From Sphagnum compactum (lineage: Eukaryota > Bryophyta > Sphagnopsida > Sphagnales): 64,000 nt of DNA. Made by a program: the position numbers and the translations under genes. Position 1 is the first letter of the stretch. Each line of letters opens with the position of its first letter. Under the pieces are notes generated by a model. That model was not told where the DNA came from. It made no database searches and saw only the letters and a program-made list of their open reading frames with translations. This document shows, piece by piece, positions 35,001 through 45,699 of this stretch. The stretch lies in NCBI GenBank assembly GCA_965153455.1, contig OZ234496.1:5899207-5963206 (forward strand), in the 5' to 3' direction.

Positions 35001-35480
35001 TTTAATTTTTTAATTCATCCATCCCATCAGCCATCTATTTAAGCCGGATGGGGTGGGTTAGGACCAGCAAAGACCCAGCAGTTTTAGGTGCATGTTTGAT
35101 TTATTTTAAACACACACCTGTGCATTAGGCACGGGGCACAAACTTGCCCGGCCCCAGGGGGGGCACCCCCAAGATTTACTGTACAGAGGACGGGGTGTTT
35201 TTCTTTTCATTTTTTTTTCGTTCTCTGTTTTCGATGTTTCTTTTTGTTTATAATAATAATAATAAAATAGAAAAATGAAAAATTATCTTATATATATATA
35301 TATAAGATTTTAATTTCTTAATTCATCCATCCCCGTCTGGCTTATTTTTTAATTCATCCATCCCATCAGCCATCTATTTAAGCCTCTATTTAAGCCGAAT
35401 GGGGTGGGTTAGGACCGGCAAAGACCCACCAATTTTAGATGCATGTTTGATTTATTTTAAACACACACTGTGCATTAGGC
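34819..35480 (+). repeat. 327-bp tandem duplication with Helitron-like unit
   Basis: GCCCGGCCCC and the following CACCCCCAAGATTTACTGTA start at 34819 and again at 35146, an offset of 327 bp. The similarity runs on through AATAATAATAATAAAATAG, an (AT)n run, AATTCATCCATCCC, CAGCCATCTATTTAAGCC and TTTTAAACACACAC to GTGCATTAGGC. Copy 1 ends in GCACGGGGCACAAACTTG, close to a Helitron 3' end. Copy 2 breaks at GTGCATTAGGC (about 35480). Confidence 0.8.
34955..34996. repeat. (AT)n microsatellite
   Basis: About twenty AT units within copy 1 of the 327-bp duplication; copy 2 has a shorter (AT)n at 35290-35304. Confidence 0.9.
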
Positions 35481-35633
35481 CTTTCTTACTATTCTATTCA
35501 CAAAGAGAACAGACACACGTGCAGGCACGCACGCAAGAGAGCAGATGATCAAGAAAGACGGCGAGCGAGACAGTAAGGATGGCAATTCCGGCTGTTTAGA
35601 TTCTCAAAGAAAACAGACAGACGTGCATGCACG

Positions 35634-35652
35634 CACACACACACACACACAC
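35634..35652. repeat. (CA)n microsatellite
   Basis: Short (AC)n run inside the Helitron-carried segment. Confidence 0.85.
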
Positions 35653-35831
35653 AAACATAGATTGAAAAGGTCGCGAGAGGTTGTCGTCTACTGCATCTGT
35701 GGCACACGTCTGATAGGGCTAGCAGCAGTGTGTACAAGTGTGGTGGGATGGTGCACTTGATGATGCAACCCTGCACTTACACTTTGTAGAAGCTATATTA
35801 AAAGGAACTTGCACATGGCTTTCGCAACTCA

Positions 35832-36275
35832 TTATTTTCCAAGACGATGCGGCTCTGCTTCAGCGGGTACAGGATCCACATAGTCTGCATGGTCAAAGTT
35901 GTAGAGAATTATCTCCATCAGAATCTCCTCCTCCTCATCACCAGAGCTACTTGCTGCCGCATGAGCTTTCAATGTCGACAATCTCCTGATCTGGTGCAGA
36001 TTCACGTCATGTGGCAATCCGGCAACAGCAGCAGCAGCAGCAACAACAACAACAGCAGCTTAACGATGTTGTGGGTATAAGCTCTTCTGCACTGCTTCAT
36101 CCTGCACCATCGGTAGTTGATCGCACGTACATCATGACCCGTAGTAGTTAGACTTTATACAATATTCTGTGGTAATGAAAACTCTCATTCAAATACTTAC
36201 CTGATCGTTGTGTTTGGATGCAGCACCAGCGCTGATGATCATATTCGACTTGACGTGGTGCTCCGTATTGTTCAT
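35832..36275 (-). CDS. Possible two-exon small gene or captured gene fragment
   Basis: On the minus strand an ATG at 36275 opens 25 codons (MNNTEHHVKSNM...) ending exactly at a consensus donor, CAG|GTAAGT (36201/36200). A phase-compatible acceptor, CACCAG|ATC, lies at 35990, followed by 52 codons to TAA at 35832. They begin IRRLSTLKAH and contain the acidic run SSSGDEEEE. The 77-residue product has no domain I recognise. The intron contains a (CAG/CAA)n repeat at 36029-36059. Because it lies inside a Helitron-like element it may be a captured piece of a host gene. Confidence 0.3.
36029..36059. repeat. (CAG)n(CAA)n trinucleotide run
   Basis: About ten CAG/CAA units. Translates as poly-Gln, poly-Ser/Asn or poly-Ala depending on frame, without a supporting gene model on the plus strand. 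Confidence 0.85.
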
Positions 36276-36879
36276 AGCTGCCAGTTGCTGTGAGCTTTCC
36301 AAGTTCAACATATGTTGGGGGGTTTCTGCATATGAATATGTTGGAAATTTCTACATCGATTCTTGAGTTATGTTCTTATATTCATACAGGTTCAGGGTGG
36401 TTTTTTTGTTTTTGCAGGACTTTGCTTCTACAGTCAGTTCACCTCTGTTGTCATATGGGTATAATTGCAGGTGATTTCATATTATTCTTCCTTAACCACA
36501 TTGGAAAGCTTCACTCTACATATGTCATCCTTGAGCTTGCAACAAAAGCTCATATTTCTGCATAGCAATCTTTGTCAAGGTGGAAGATGAATAGTGGGGT
36601 AATAGAAATTTTGGAGCAATTACCGTAAACCAATAGCTAAATATTCTTGGTTGTGCTCCTCTGCTCCTTCGCCTTAATGTACTGGATAGGAATTCTCCCC
36701 CTGAACTTTTATCATTTGTCGTTGCATTCCTTTGCATGCAGCTTTTTTCTACAGAGATCATAAATTATCAGTTTCCTCTCCAATCATTGTAAACCAGTAG
36801 CCAATATCATTGAGCATCATTTAGTAATATGTACCGTCAAATACACACACCTGTGCATTATGCACGGGGCTCAAACTAG

Positions 36880-38150
36880 TTCAACAATAAATGGCACGAG
36901 GTTTCTACAACCTGTACCAAAAGTTGAAAAGCTGGTATGAAAAATTTCCTTCTAAGATCCAAGTAGAAAATTTGATGAAAATTTTTCAAATGTTTTTTTC
37001 AAATTTTGAGTTTCTCATTAGAGTGAAGTTGTGGAGCTCCTAGGACAGTGTGCATTGCTACAGTAGGTTACACTAAGCTTCAGTCCCTTGCCGTTGAGGG
37101 CCTTGAACAGTAGTACCTAAGCTACTTGCTTGTTGCTTTTAGCTACAGACTGCGACTAACTCATTTTGACACTAATATTTAAATAGACAAGCTCAGTAGA
37201 AGGTGAGCACTCAAGACAGTGAGGAAAGCATGGCAAGAGGGAGAACGAAAGTGGAGGAGAAAGGTGTTTTGTTTTTGCCAATTTTGTGTTGTAGTCAAAA
37301 TGGTGATAATCCAAAGAAAAAATAAGCCAAATTTGGCTACAGAGTGGATATGATTTTATTTATTTTTAATTCTTCTATATTTTTTGCTACTTACTAGAGT
37401 CTGGAACTTATCATAAAAATCTGGCAATTTGACATTTTCTTCTAGAAATTTAGCAAAATTGGGCAATTTTCTCCATGAAAAATTCTTTGAATAAGTGAAA
37501 ATTATGTGAAGTGGAATCAATATTGATAGTGGATCTATAAATAGAATTCCAAGATGATGTTGATCATGAGGATTTTTTAAACCCAAATAGGGCCTTTTAA
37601 TATTTATTTTTTTCTTCGTGTAGATAATTGGTGAATAACGACTGAAGATGATGAAATGAATCCTCTATCAAGGTTCGGGATTTTAAACAACCTCATCCAT
37701 GATTTTAGAATCCACATTGTGAGGGGTTTGAAGTTTTTTGGGTGACTTGTTTGGGTGCTTGTTGTCTATATATCTTTTGTAATTTGTGTCTTCAATGTCT
37801 TCAATCTATTGGTTCATGTGTTTCTATCTCTCATCACTTAGTCTTTTTTATCTTTTGTAATTATCAGCCTATCAGCCTATCTGTAGTCTGCTATGTATGT
37901 GTTTGATGCTTTTATGTCTTATGTCCATGTTTGAGTTTATGTGTTTATGTTTATTGTATTAGGTCTCTGTCTTCAATTTGTTTGTTCATGAATCTGTTTT
38001 TTCCTTTAATAAATGTGTACAGTCTGTTCTATCTAAGTTGGATGCTTATGTGTCTTTATCCATTCATGATTCTTAAGTGTATTTATATTGTGTTGAGTTA
38101 GTGTTTTCAATCTATCGGTTCATGAATTTGTTTTGTTTTTTCAATAGTTA
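36880..38150. other. Intergenic DNA with diffuse CTTCAATCTATTGGTTCAT repeats
   Basis: Between 37.75 and 38.13 kb, and again after the small Helitron at 38.59-38.75 kb, the phrase CTTCAATCTATTGGTTCAT and TTTATGTGTTTATG-like text recur, so the Helitron at 38.15 kb landed inside a degenerate repeat. No gene. Confidence 0.5.
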
Positions 38151-38584
38151 CTAGTGGGTACCCGTGACGTTTGGACACTGTGAAGTCCCCCGGTTTAACA
38201 CACACAAAGGCGCAAAGCAGCTATTTTTATTTTTATTTTATTTATTTTTTGTGACAAAAATCCGTTGAAAAGTCCCCCATGAAATCATACATGGTGAAGA
38301 GAGCATTTTGGAAAATTTTCAAAAAAAAAAATAAATCGCCACATTTCCAGGAAGGGGAAAAAAAAAAGTTTCCCATAAAAAAAATATATTTCAGGCCAGG
38401 TGTCTCTCCGCCACCATGACCCGCACCTGGCGCTGGAACATTTCAGGCCAGGTGCAGCTCATTTCGGGACCTCGTTTCTGTCATCTGGGGGGTTGCAGAA
38501 TCGGCCTCGCAGAGACTGTTAACGGGTCGGAATGGACAGGTTCAGACAAACACACTGACAGGCCAAGTGAATTAATATATAAGA
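38151..38584 (-). mobile_element. Small non-autonomous Helitron
   Basis: On the minus strand it starts TCTTATATATTAATTCACTT right after an A and ends GTCACGGGTACCCACTAG right before a T, so insertion is between A and T with TC and CTAG termini. The first ten bases equal those of the 35.29-kb element. The 3' hairpin is weak (only the GGGTACCC palindrome). The interior is GC-richer than the flanks and non-coding (434 bp). Confidence 0.5.
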
Positions 38585-41115
38585 TATGTAGCTTGTTATG
38601 TTTGAACCTAATGTTTGATGTTGAAATGTCTTGTGTCCATGTCTAATTCTTATGTGTCAGTGTTTATTGTGTCAAATAAATGACTTCAATCTATTGGTTC
38701 ATTTTTCTTTTTCCTTTCATGAATATATAGTTTGTTGTGTCTAGGTTTATGTTTTAAACAATCTCTAATTTAATGGCAATTTGTATTTTTTATGGATGTG
38801 ATTTGAAGGTTGGGCCAAATGGAAGATGGAACAAAAGTGGTGTTTCATAAATAACCATGTAATATGACATAAATTTTTAAATTTGATTCACGATTTTGGG
38901 GAGTTTAGTTGTAAGTAATATTTTTATAGTTGGTAAATTTCAAAAGTCATTCACAACCTTTGAGGTTGTTTGTTTTTTTTGCTTTGAAAATGTGTTTTTT
39001 GAATAAGAATGCAAATATTTGGATTATAACATGTTTATACCCATCCAAATTTTTGCCAAATAATTGGGCCATATACCTCTAGGTAAATAGAATCACTAAA
39101 CCCTCGCCCCTAGCTCATACATGACCACAATTGGGTTTTTAAAACCCATACTTGGGAAGTTATTAGAAAAATCTAAATGCAAACATCCAAATTCGGGCAA
39201 TTTTGTTTTTAAAATCCCTTAATGCCCAAACCCAATTAATAACTTAGAATCAAATACCTACCCAACATTGGTAGAAATGTGTCACTTCTATTTGGGGGGT
39301 GAAAGACCAAAGTGTTTCTATTTAATGAACAAATTAAAGTGGTCCATTATCACAACAATAAATTAAAAAAAATTGAACTTTGAAATTCACACATAATTAA
39401 TTAATATGGATTACATGTAAATATACTCACTAAGGGTATACAATTTATATACTTACATGCTTGACATTGGTCCTCGCAAAGAGCCATGAAGACTCTCACA
39501 CTTGAATTTGTCTTAACATTTCCACACCCACGCCTTCAACCACATTCCTTGCTAAACACCTAAACTACTTATACGTGGCAAGCCACACACTTGGTTAGTT
39601 CTAGCATTCACTTCGTCTCGTGAACCTATCAAAACTTGGGCTAACCCCAATCCCTAGATGAGTGGGACTAAAATTTGCCATGGACTTCCCAACTAGTTCA
39701 AAACCTTGTCACCCAAGATTATCAATTCCCATTTCACAGTCTAACCATGGATTTAATAAATTAAAAATCTAGCCCACCAAGGAAATTTTTTGGGGCCCCC
39801 TTCCTCAAACCCTCACTCCTCACACCTATGCAAATTGTGAGTGATGTCAAACAAGGAGTTGAACCCAACCCAACACTTAGGTTCATAATCTAATCCGTCA
39901 CGAGGGTTGCCCTATGATGGTCCATACTTGGTCCTTGACTAGGAGAGCCCTTTCACTTGAGGGGTCGCCTGGAAAGGTGTGTCAAGAACCCTCCCTATTA
40001 ATATGAATTTCTATTGAGTGCATGTATGTTACTTATATTATATTCCCCAATGAGTGTATGCAACAAACTATTGCTCTATTACAAAGTCTTATTAACAGGG
40101 TATTGATGATTGTTCATTGGACAGGCTTTTGATAGGAAATAGTTTTGACCTTGTCATCCATTACAACTTGTGTCATGGCTTTTACAAATTCTTTTCAATT
40201 CCCTAGATTTGCTCATTGTCAAATTGAATAAACAACTTTTACACCTTAAGCCTTAGAATAATAGACACGACATATCAATAACCATCAAAGCAAGTAAATA
40301 ACTCTACCTAACAATATAAAGATCTAAATGCACCTCTTCTCATGAATTTTTTTTTAGAATTTTCATTGTTTGTGAAAATTTTGAAAAATATTTGGAAAAT
40401 GTTTGCAGTCTAGAATGTGTTTTATGCACCAAATTTGCAACTTTTCAACAAATGGAAAAAAAAGAAGAGAAAAAAGCACACAACTCCAGTAGGTTATGAA
40501 TTTCACAAGTTTTAAGACCTTTTTGGTGTTAACGTGTTTATTTCTCCCAAGGTGGTTTTTTTTCCATATTCACAGAATATGGCCTTTGGACTGCACACTT
40601 ATTTGAAGAGATTAGGTGTATACAAAAATATAGAGGGCGATTCAAATTGTAGCCATCTATTGCCCATTAGAGAACACCCCCCAAAAACAATACATGTTGT
40701 GGTGGAATGTGCACCATATTGGGTTGGCCCCTGAAGTGGTTAATAATGCAAGCCTCAAGACTGAAAGTCTTAAGACTCCTAACCTTTAGCAACCTTTGTC
40801 CAACATTTGTAACTCCTCAATAGCCCATGTAATATTAATGCAACAAGTAGTTCATCACGTAATGGCTTTACCCGTTGTTATATGTCAGGCAAATGAACAT
40901 TATAAGTAATGGAATCATGGGACATGGTTAGGTAATTTAAATGCAAAATGAATAGGTTTATAATTTGTCTAAAAAGCCTCTGTTGTTCCTAATACGCATT
41001 ATTCTAATGTATTGTTTGACCAAATGTGATCTAGTTGTGAACCATATATTGTTTTGTTTTCTTGAAATTGAAGTTTCATTTTATTAATAGTGATAAACTC
41101 AAATAAATGTCTTAC
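38585..41115. other. Intergenic DNA, no gene
   Basis: AT-rich with C-rich patches near 39.5-39.95 kb. Short ORFs (for example 40534-40734) have no recognised content. Confidence 0.4.
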
Positions 41116-41580
41116 TTATAAAGTTTGTATTTTTAGTACATCCACATTAAAATCCCCTAAAACAACTATTGGACAAATAGTGGGAGATTTTGATATTAGT
41201 TCTTGAAGTGTAGATAAATTTTTTGTTAAAGATAAAGATGGGGGCTTATAAACTACAATGATGTGAATTGTTTGACGAGTGTTGGTATTGAAGGATGTAA
41301 TTATGAATTCTAATCCATACATAGTTACAAATTCATATGAATCAAGTACAATACTTCTATCATACAATAACATGGTTCCTTGGCTTCTGTATGTAACAAT
41401 TGATTTGTATTTTGAGTGATTTGAATATTGATGTGAAGATTTATTTTGAGTTTTGACTTTAGTTTCATTCAAGCATAAAATATGAGATGTTTGTAAATTG
41501 TTATCTGTTTCATATTTTGAAAATGAAGTGATAGAGATCTTGTGTTCAATGATTAAATTATTGTGTGTGTTTGTTTAAAA
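41116..41580 (-). pseudogene. Endonuclease/exonuclease/phosphatase domain of a retroelement or Helentron
   Basis: On the minus strand the frame carries SHILCLNETKV (first EEP strand and the Glu motif), VTYRSQGTMLLYD, IHIIVVYKPPSLS and IVVLGDFNVDVL. These are the ordered motifs of the AP-endonuclease-like EEP domain, including the conserved GDFN. The frame stops at TAA 41116, and upstream helicase or downstream reverse transcriptase parts are not recognisable on this strand. A LINE or a Helentron could be the source; I cannot choose. Confidence 0.65.
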
Positions 41581-41587
41581 GGTTGCA

Positions 41588-43420
41588 AATATGGTACACA
41601 CAATTGCCATTGAAGTGGCAACCAAGGGTGGACGTGAAGCAATAATCCACGGTATCAAGTGCACCTTGGATTTTCACCCCAACTGGGTTGATATTTAATT
41701 GGATGTGGAAAATGCCTTCAATTCAATGTCAAAAACTTCGTGCAATAGGTGGGGACATCATACAATTTACCCTTTTTGTTCGTGCATTCTATGATTTTGA
41801 ATTTCTTTTGTTTTATAGTCATTGTAATCGTGAAGGCAATGTCATGATCATCCCATTTGTCATGGAAACTCATCAAGGTGATCTCGAAGGAGCTACATTA
41901 TTTGCTTAATTCACTATGGGGCATTATGTTTTATAATTAATTGGTTTCCCTCTTGTTTATTTTTATTTATTGCAAATGACACGCACATACTAGGCCCCCC
42001 TTCAATTTATCATTTGCATATGACCACTTTCAAACCAAACTTTGTGCCATAAGTCTTTCTATATAACCTCATAAATGTGTAGTATGGTCCCCTTTAGCTT
42101 GCAACTTAACTTCGTCACCCCATCCCAGTTTAACACCCCATCTGAAAGAATTAGAGTCTTGAGCATTTCATTGGGCATTTCATCATTCGCATCATCCTTC
42201 ATCAAAGATGTCGTGTTAAAGGATGTTCAACATATTGACCTTCTTCTTAAAATGGATGATGTTTAGGTAGCCTTTGGAATTCTAACTCATTGTTTTGTGC
42301 AACAACCATCATATTTATTACAATGCACATTTCCTTCTTCCCCTTTCATAGATTCCCTTGTTTCCTTTGACATTGAATTTTCTTTCAAATGTTTAGACAT
42401 CTCTTGGGTCTAAGGTCCATTAATAGCCCAGAAGGACTTTTAACTCGTAAACATGTTTCTCTCCCAATATCTCTTATGGCATCAAGCTCATACCGATAGC
42501 CACCCAAGCAACCTATTTAGGGAGTTAGGCTTTTATAGTTTCAATCATAGTTACTAGGATTACAATCGATCAACATCCTTTCCTTTTTGAAGCCTTAGCA
42601 TAGGTCAATAACAACATCTTCATTTTCCATCAACACCTTAAGGCAACATGTGATATTTTATTGCCCTTATCACACACGTGTCTTCCTCGTTTTGAACAAT
42701 TCATTGGGCATCAAATGGTTCAACTTTAAGATTCCACTGCGGAGTGTCTACACCATCATAACCTTTCTAACATGTTTTCTAACATGATACTTTAAGCCCA
42801 TCATGTTCAAATTTTATTCTGTTTTGACCTTATGGCGAGTGTTTGGTTTATGGCTTATGTGCTTCTTTCAGTCACCTTCAACCCATCCCGTCGATGAGTC
42901 GACAAGCTCACCAAGATGGCCTTCACACCTTAGTTGATATTGTCATTGCCAATCCAACATGTGTGGATTTAGTTCCCCGATCTTGCACAACTCAAGGATT
43001 TGCTACCTCTGATGTAGCTCAAGCAAAAGAAAGGAACTATTGTGACCAACACCCCACTTATCAATTCCTCCCTTTCGCAATTGAGATATTTGGAGCATCT
43101 CCACAAACAAGCTGATGCATTTTTGCAAAATTGTGCCAATGAAATTTGGAGCTTCAAAAGGCTAGAGCGCCCTCCTCTTTCTATCTTGGTTATTTTTCTT
43201 CATCAAAAAATTTCAATTATGTTATAAAGAATGCAAGCATCCTCCATCTTAAGTCGGGTGATAGCGATGAGCTTGGCTACTTCCCAACTTCCACCCCTTG
43301 ATGATACAACCCCATCACCATGGCCAACCTATTACAAGCGGTTGGTTGTTGAGATAGAGAGATTATTACATCTAGTTTGTGCTGACTTGATGTCCTTAAT
43401 TTCTCCTTTTTACTTCCCCA
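41588..43420 (+). pseudogene. Reverse transcriptase with restriction-like endonuclease, degenerate non-LTR element
   Basis: Plus-strand pieces in order resemble a plant non-LTR reverse transcriptase. They are EVATKGGREAIIHGIKCTLD and LDVENAFNS (motif A) from 41.6 kb, VRAFYDFEF and METHQGDLEGATLFA (motif B, 41.83-41.91 kb), then IANDTHILGP at 41969-41998. The last is motif C, where the catalytic ADD has become AND. Next come IRVLSISLGISSFASSF (42.14 kb), and VDIVIANPTCVDLVP and FLPFAIEIFG (42.93-43.1 kb), which fit a C-terminal PD-(D/E)XK-type nuclease. Last is QASSILSRVIA (43.23 kb). Stops and frameshifts throughout show it is dead. Assignment of the nuclease domain is inference. Confidence 0.65.
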
Positions 43421-43464
43421 ATACCTTTGTACATTTTTCTAATCTGTGGTGTGCTTATAAATAA

Positions 43465-45359
43465 AGTTTTGCAGGGTTTTGTGATACCTTAGTCCTTCTG
43501 GGGATGATCTGAATTTGCTGCTGGCCAAGTGGAGGAAGTTGGGTCCATACATGGTTTGTTTCTCTTCACATATTGGTGGTTTCAGGGTGAAAAATACAAG
43601 GATGACAGATTTTGCAGGCGACTTCAGAGTAAATTAATTAATCATTGGACAAGGGCTGCTGCAGAAATATCATTCAAAGTATCAATTGACGATAGATATT
43701 CCACAGGGGAGCGAATCAGATAGACTTCACTAACATGAAATAATTGTTGTATCCCTGTAAGCCTCTACCGGACAAAGATTGAGTCAAAACACTGAAAACC
43801 GAATCTTCAAAACTGTAGCCAATTCATGTAGAAGTTTGAACTTAGTTTGTTTTGTCAGGCACATAAGTGAAATGTTTTTATTGGTCATGTGTGCTCTTCT
43901 ATCTTCTACCCATCCTCAGTTTCTACCATTCTCAGGGTACTGGCACAATAATTTTGAATTTGATTCCGCTGTTTGCCAAAAGATCATGTGTGTGTACAGG
44001 CATGATTTATCTTGAATAAGCATGACCCAATGCTCAATTTTAGTTGTACTTGTCAATAGTAGAGTTTTCATTGAAGGCTTCTTGACATAGATATATCCCC
44101 TGTTTTTCTCAAAAGCAAAGGCCTACTGCCGAAAAAATAAATTACAATAATTAGCAAGAGGAGAGGGGCTTACTATTCCGAATTTTGGCAGCCCTGCCTC
44201 TATCATCACCAGAGCTGAAATTCAACTTCAGTGTAGGGTAAAGGTGAAGGGGGGAGGGCTTTATAAGAATAAGGGCCTTGCAAGGAGGAGCTGAGCATGG
44301 GCCCAATCTCCATAAAGCCAGGCCCCAAGGGCTTTACAAAGCAAAAGAAATCTGGTGATGCTTAATGGGTACCTGCCAGGTATCGTGAGGAAAAAGTGAA
44401 AAATGTTGGCGGCTATTTTGACACTGCCCTCTTCCAAATCGCCGGCAGCCTACTAAGCTATGTGAGGCTACCTACCGATGATTTTTTTTTCATTTTTTTT
44501 CATATCAAAATTTTGGTGAAATTCAACAAAAAATTAGCAAAAAATTTCGAATTTGCAGAAGAATAAGAAAAACTTCCAAAAATTTCCCAATTTCTTTGTC
44601 AAAAAATAGCAAAACTTTGCCAGGAAAAAAAAACTGCTACCTACAACTGCACTAAAAAAAACTGTGCAGGTTTTTTTCTAAGGAAAAAAACTTGCACCCC
44701 TCTTTCAATGGGAGGATGGGTTGTTCTTTGGGATATCTGGACTAACATTTAGTCTGAGTTTTCAACTCTGCATGTGTTGGTCTTTTTGAAAGAAAGAATG
44801 ATGCAAAAGTTTGTAAGGTTGCATCATCTAAGTTACTGATGAAGCACACAATTTTCCAATTGAAATTCAACAATAAACTTGCAAAGTTGCAAGTAGGCTA
44901 GATGGAGAACAATGGCGTGATATATAGTTTAGAGAAAGTCTCCGCCACAGCAGTGGGGAACCTTTTCCCGGGTCCCGTACTCACTGACAGAAATTTCATT
45001 GACCTCTTGTGTGTGATTTCTATTAGCATTCAGTACTCCCCACCTGTCAGTGACGACTTTGTTTCAATAAAATCCAAGGATTTCAGGATCCTACGACCCT
45101 TTCTTGACAGGCTTTTTGTATGCTGAAAAAAAAAATCCCAAAGTCGATCTGAACTACACCAGTGCCTCTAGATCTTCCAACCCAAAACGGACAAAAAAAG
45201 CCTAAGAAATTAATTCCCAGTTGTGGACAGACCTGCAACACTGACCTGGCCTCTGACTAAATCAAAATCCCAAGATTGCCCTCCTTTCCTGACTAATTCC
45301 AAATCCCCAGATCAGGCTTCCCTCTAAGTCTCATCACTTCATCATTACTACTCTCCACA
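43465..45359. other. Intergenic DNA, no gene
   Basis: Mixed sequence with an A/T-homopolymer stretch near 44.48-44.7 kb (AAAATTTC-type words). Short ORFs at 43529-43723 and 44902-45126 have neither splice support nor recognised domains. Confidence 0.4.
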
Positions 45360-45699
45360 GTTTCATCCCACTCTATACTTTCCCCAACTCTTCTTTGCAA
45401 ATACAAAACAACTCTGCGCACATACACACACACAACACCAAATTACCTCATCATCTTCAGTTTTGGTGTCTGCACAGAGCTCCCAAGTCTGGAGGCATAA
45501 GCGATCATGGAGTACCATTAGTGTGCTCTTTATAACAATAATCTTTGTCTCTGGAGTTTTGCAGTATCTCAGCAAAACACGACTCTATTACGGTGCTCTT
45601 CGATCCCTGCACCGTGACCGATTGTTGTATCAGTCTGCAAGCTCTTTTGAAGACGTCTCTGCAACTGATGATCTGCAAATGCTCCTGATGCATATACGT
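45360..45699 (+). other. Possible transcribed leader exon ending at a GTAAGT donor
   Basis: A segment free of stops in one frame runs to a consensus donor (ATATAC|GTAAGT, donor at 45700). In that frame it has a hydrophobic stretch (ISVLFITIIFVSGVL) but no ATG precedes it, and the first ATG (45507) opens only five codons. It could be a 5' UTR exon of the ATL gene downstream; its phase would also fit an acceptor at 47979-47981. Equally it may be unrelated. Confidence 0.25.

Larger units (their letters stand above)
35286..36879 (+). mobile_element. Non-autonomous Helitron, 1.59 kb, with captured sequence
   Basis: The 5' end is TCTTATATAT directly after an A. The 3' end has a hairpin (CCTGTGC, loop ATTAT, GCACGGG) seven bases before CTAG (36876-36879), followed by T. 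Insertion between A and T, a TC start, a subterminal hairpin and a CTRR end are the Helitron hallmarks. The first 200 bp match the short copy at 34.95-35.15 kb. From about 35481 to 36838 the element carries unrelated sequence with gene-like pieces, followed by a second terminator. No Rep/helicase is encoded. Boundaries are read from motifs only. Confidence 0.6.
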
